Below, in pieces: positions 61,341 to 64,000 of a stretch of 64,000 bases of DNA. This stretch comes from Rubellimicrobium sp. CFH 75288. Lineage in GTDB: Bacteria; Pseudomonadota; Alphaproteobacteria; Rhodobacterales; Rhodobacteraceae. Under the pieces are notes generated by a model that had not been told where the DNA came from, did no database searches, and saw only the letters and a list, made by a program, of their open reading frames with translations. Numbering within the stretch: position 1 is the stretch's first letter; every line of letters begins with the position of its first letter. The stretch covers positions 62,001 to 126,000 of the forward strand of contig NZ_WYDP01000010.1 of NCBI RefSeq assembly GCF_009904055.1, read 5' to 3'. A program made the position numbers and the translations under genes.

Positions 61341-62084
61341 ATGCGCGTCGCGGCGATCCTGGGCGCAGGAGGCGGAATCGGGGCAGCCTGCGCGCGCGCG
61401 GCGGCCGAGGCGGGCTGGCGCGTGGTCGCGGGCGACATCGGGGGCGCGGCGGAGCGGGCGGTGGGGGGGCTTGCCCACGATCCGCTCGCGCTGGAGGCGG
61501 ACGTGACGGATGAGGCCGCGATGGGCCGCCTGGCCGCCACCGCCGCCGAGGCAGGCGAGGTGGGCCTGCTGATCTATGCGGCGGGCGTCGTGGGGACGAT
61601 GGCGGTGGACCGGATGGACTGGACGCTGCACCGCCGGATCATGGCGGTGAACCTGGAGGGCGCCTTTCTGGCCGCCGCCGCCTTTGCGCCGGTCCTGCGG
61701 CCGGGGGGCGCGGCGGTGTTCCTGTCCTCGGTCGCGGGGCGGCGGGGCGAGGCGCGGGCGTCGTCCTACTGCGCCTCCAAGTTCGGGCTGATCGGCCTGG
61801 CCGAGAGCCTGGCCGCGGAATGGGCGCCGCGGGGGGTGCGGGTCTGCGCGGTGGCGCCGGGCAACGTGGACACGCCCATGCTGGCGCGCGTGGCCCGCGA
61901 CATCGCCGCGGCCGAGGGCGTGACCGAGGAGGCCGTCCGGGAGCGACTGCGCCGGGCGGGCGCGGCGCGGCGCCTGGTGCGGCCCGAGGAGGTGGCGGCG
62001 GTCTGCGTCGCGCTGGGCTCGCCGGATTTCGGGGCGGTGACGGGGGCCACGATCACGGTGGATGCGGGAGCGATGGTGGGATGA
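61341..62084 (+). CDS. Short-chain dehydrogenase/reductase
   Basis: 247 residues. Rossmann motif GAGGGIG (about residues 8-14), AAGVVG near residue 80, catalytic Ser (SSVAG) and YCASK, then PGNVDTPM. A classical SDR, NAD-preferring by Asp-type spacing (VAGDIGG). It may oxidise or reduce the operon's substrate or product, for example a hydroxy-ketone. The stop overlaps the GGT-like gene's start (ATGA). Confidence 0.88.
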   Translation: MRVAAILGAGGGIGAACARAAAEAGWRVVAGDIGGAAERAVGGLAHDPLALEADVTDEAAMGRLAATAAEAGEVGLLIYAAGVVGTMAVDRMDWTLHRRIMAVNLEGAFLAAAAFAPVLRPGGAAVFLSSVAGRRGEARASSYCASKFGLIGLAESLAAEWAPRGVRVCAVAPGNVDTPMLARVARDIAAAEGVTEEAVRERLRRAGAARRLVRPEEVAAVCVALGSPDFGAVTGATITVDAGAMVG

Positions 62085-63835
62085 GCCCCGAGGCGGACCT
62101 CGCACAGACCGTGGACGGCACGGGCGGCATGCGCAACGCGGCCGCGCCCACCCCGTCGGTCTTTCCCCCGCCCGAGGCGATGCGCCCGACGATCGTGGGG
62201 CGGGGCTGGGTCGTGGCGGCGGGGCACCCGCTGGTGGCGCAGGTCATGGCGCGCGTGCTGGAGGAGGGCGGCAACGCGGTCGACGCGGGCGTGGCGGGCA
62301 CCCTGGCCTCGACCGTGGTGCAGGCGGACATGTGCAACCTCGGCGGGATCGCGCCGCTGCTCGCGCGGCCCGCCGGCTCGGACCGGGTGTGGCAGGTCGC
62401 GGGCGTGGGCCCGTGGGGGCAGGCAGCGACGCTGGAGGCGTTCCGGGCCCGGCACGGCGACGACATCCCCCTGGGCGCGCCTGCGGGCGTGGTGCCGGGG
62501 GGGTTCGCCGCCCTGTGCGAGGCGCTGGCGCGCTGGGGCAGCTGGCGGTTCCGCGACGTGGCCGCGCCGGCGGCGCGGCTCGCGGCGGAGGGGTTCCCGC
62601 TCGACCGGCGGGGCGCCGAGGCGCTGGCCATCCTGGGGCGCGGCTTTGCGCGCTGGGAGAGTTCGCGGCGCATCTACTGGCCCGAGGGGCGGCCGCCGCG
62701 GCCCGGCGAGACGCTGGTGCAGGCCGATCTGGGCCGGACCCTCCTGGCGCTGGCGGCGGAGGATCGCGGTCCCGACCGACTGGCCGGCATCAAGGCCGCG
62801 CGCCGCGCCTTCTACGAGGGCGAGATCGCCGCGCGCCTGGTCGCCGCCAACCGCGAGGGGGGTGGGTTCCTCTCGCGCGAGGATCTGGCGCGGCACCGGG
62901 CGGACGTCTCGGCTGCGCCGTCCGTGTCCTATCGCGGCCACCGGGTCCATGCGGCAGGGCCGTTCTCGCAGGGGCCGGTCCTGCTGCAGGCGCTGGCGCT
63001 GCTGGGGCGGCACACGCTGGGCCGGCTCGGGCGCGGGGGGGCGGAGCACCTGCACTTGGTGGCCGAGGCGCTGCGGCTGGCCTTTGCGGACCGCGACCGC
63101 AGCTACCACGACCCGGCCGAGCGGCCCGAGGCGACCGAGGCGATCCTGTCGCCCGAGCATCTGGAGGCGCTGGGCCGCACCCTCGATCCCGGACGGGCGG
63201 GATGGCAGGGGGCGGAGGAAGCCCGGGGGCGGGCGCGCTTCGACACGACCTATGTGGCGGCGGCGGACGCGGCGGGCAACGTCCTGTCCTGCATGCCCTC
63301 GGACACGCTGGACGGGGCGCCGGTGGTGGAGGGACTGGGCTTCTTCGTTTCGCCGCGCGGGGTGCAGTCGCGCCTGGACCCCGCCCATCCGGCGGCGATC
63401 GCGCCGGGGCGGCGGCCGCGCATCACGCCGGCCCCGGCGATCGTGGTCGGCCCGTCGGGCGGGGCCTATGCGCTGGGCTGTCCGGGGGGCGACGTGATCG
63501 TGCAGGCGATGCTGCAGGCGGTGGTCAACCTCCACGATTTCGCCCTCTCGCCGCAGGAGGCGGTCGAGGCCCCGCGCGTGGCGACCTTCTCCTTTCCCGG
63601 GTCGTTCTTTCCCAATCCGTGCTTTCCGGGGCGGCTGGACGTGGAGGGGCGCGTCCCCCAGGCGGTGCGGGACGACCTCGCGGCGCGCGGGCACCGCGTC
63701 CACCTCTGGCCCGACTGGGAGTTCGACGCGGGCGCGGTGATGCTGGCGGGGCGGATGCCCCTCTCGCCGGACGGGCCGCCCGTGCTCGCCGCCGCGGCCG
63801 ACCCGCGCCGGTCGGCCTATGCCCTGGGGGGCTGA
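62081..63835 (+). CDS. Gamma-glutamyltransferase-family protein
   Basis: 584 residues. NTN-hydrolase of the GGT fold: GNAVDAGVAGTLASTVVQADMCNLGG near residues 66-90, a central APAGVVPGGFAALCEAL region, and the putative nucleophile Thr in FDTTYVAAADAAGN (about 63240-63275) preceding the small subunit. It has no signal peptide, so it is probably cytoplasmic, unlike classical GGT. Small subunit GG (SCMPSDT) motif present. The pairing with E1 genes suggests a specific amide or glutamyl substrate; the reaction is not known. Confidence 0.82.
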   Translation: MSPEADLAQTVDGTGGMRNAAAPTPSVFPPPEAMRPTIVGRGWVVAAGHPLVAQVMARVLEEGGNAVDAGVAGTLASTVVQADMCNLGGIAPLLARPAGSDRVWQVAGVGPWGQAATLEAFRARHGDDIPLGAPAGVVPGGFAALCEALARWGSWRFRDVAAPAARLAAEGFPLDRRGAEALAILGRGFARWESSRRIYWPEGRPPRPGETLVQADLGRTLLALAAEDRGPDRLAGIKAARRAFYEGEIAARLVAANREGGGFLSREDLARHRADVSAAPSVSYRGHRVHAAGPFSQGPVLLQALALLGRHTLGRLGRGGAEHLHLVAEALRLAFADRDRSYHDPAERPEATEAILSPEHLEALGRTLDPGRAGWQGAEEARGRARFDTTYVAAADAAGNVLSCMPSDTLDGAPVVEGLGFFVSPRGVQSRLDPAHPAAIAPGRRPRITPAPAIVVGPSGGAYALGCPGGDVIVQAMLQAVVNLHDFALSPQEAVEAPRVATFSFPGSFFPNPCFPGRLDVEGRVPQAVRDDLAARGHRVHLWPDWEFDAGAVMLAGRMPLSPDGPPVLAAAADPRRSAYALGG

Positions 63836-63837
63836 GG

Positions 63838-64000
63838 ATGAGGAGGGCGGAGGCGGCGCTGGACGGGGCGGGGCTGGGGAGCGCGGGCCTGCCCGTGGCG
63901 GAGGTCGCAGCCGTGCTGGACCGGCTTGCGGGCTATGCGCGCGCTCTGGACCGGGCGCTGGGCTGCCCCGATGCCCCTGCGCGCCTCGGCCCCGTCGCGG
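63838..64000 (+). CDS. Truncated ORF at the window end, function unknown
   Basis: 54 codons are visible from an ATG 2 bp after the GGT-like stop; the start follows GGAGGATGAG-like bases (GAGGATGAGGAGGG). The visible residues are Ala/Leu/Arg-rich and helical (VAAVLDRLAGYARALDRAL). Too short to identify; probably the next gene of the catabolic operon. Confidence 0.6.
   Translation, partial: MRRAEAALDGAGLGSAGLPVAEVAAVLDRLAGYARALDRALGCPDAPARLGPVA

Overview
This is a very GC-rich 64 kb chromosomal segment, almost certainly from an alphaproteobacterium of the order Rhodobacterales. The diagnostic points are the gene order mutM (divergent from ubiE-ubiB), rpsT, dnaA, dnaN, recF, gyrB; the alphaproteobacterial flagellin-control pair flbT/flaF; the ilvE / MarR (PetP-like) / OmpR-type regulator (PetR-like) arrangement; and the kdsD-lptCAB-hpf-ptsN block. 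Start codons are often GTG or TTG, and stop/start overlaps (ATGA, GTGA, TTGA) are common. No rRNA gene, tRNA gene, insertion sequence, prophage or CRISPR array was found, so most of the window is ordinary core chromosome.

Layout. 0-6.6 kb: flagellar genes (3' end of fliI, DUF1217 protein, flbT, flaF, flagellin, a FlgN-like chaperone, a rod-binding protein, a FliK-like protein, flgD). 6.6-9.9 kb: ubiquinone genes ubiB and ubiE and the DNA glycosylase mutM. 10-17.3 kb: rpsT and the replication block dnaA-dnaN-recF-gyrB; a 0.54 kb non-coding stretch with an inverted repeat lies before dnaA. 17.3-20.3 kb: NAD salvage (pncA-pncB), rlpA, arfB. 20.4-22.3 kb: a large unrecognised membrane protein. 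22.3-27.1 kb: a micro-ORF with a perfect extended Shine-Dalgarno, a queuosine-precursor transporter, a phytase-like esterase, mepA, a UMF1-type permease and a GST. 27.2-32.6 kb: a surface-glycan set (two paralogous GT2 enzymes, a GT14/DUF fusion, a sulfotransferase-like protein).

32.6-37.7 kb (minus strand): ptsN, hpf, lptB, lptA, lptC, kdsD and an RNase D-like exonuclease, combining Kdo/LPS supply with LPS transport and ribosome hibernation. 38-44.5 kb: a 64-codon ORF, a DMT permease, ilvE, the MarR and OmpR regulators, a Trm112-like protein, a LonN-like protein, a YbbN-type thioredoxin and an SGNH hydrolase. 44.8-50.4 kb: a complete oligopeptide ABC operon (oppABCDF). 50.4-57.5 kb: tamB and tamA on the minus strand, the former with tandem ~170-residue modules. 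57.7-64 kb: a RidA protein, an MBL hydrolase, and a divergent catabolic operon (VOC protein, E1 alpha, E1 beta, SDR, gamma-glutamyltransferase-like protein, one truncated gene).

Most notable signals: the 18-codon micro-ORF at 22.4 kb whose leader is an 18-nt perfect complement of the 16S rRNA 3' end; a nested hairpin leader before the queuosine-precursor transporter; two overlapping inverted repeats in the 20-bp gap before the E1 operon; a 20-bp perfect palindrome fused to a CtrA-like box in a convergent intergenic region; and the duplicated TamB modules. Functions come from reading motifs and gene order; no database search was run.
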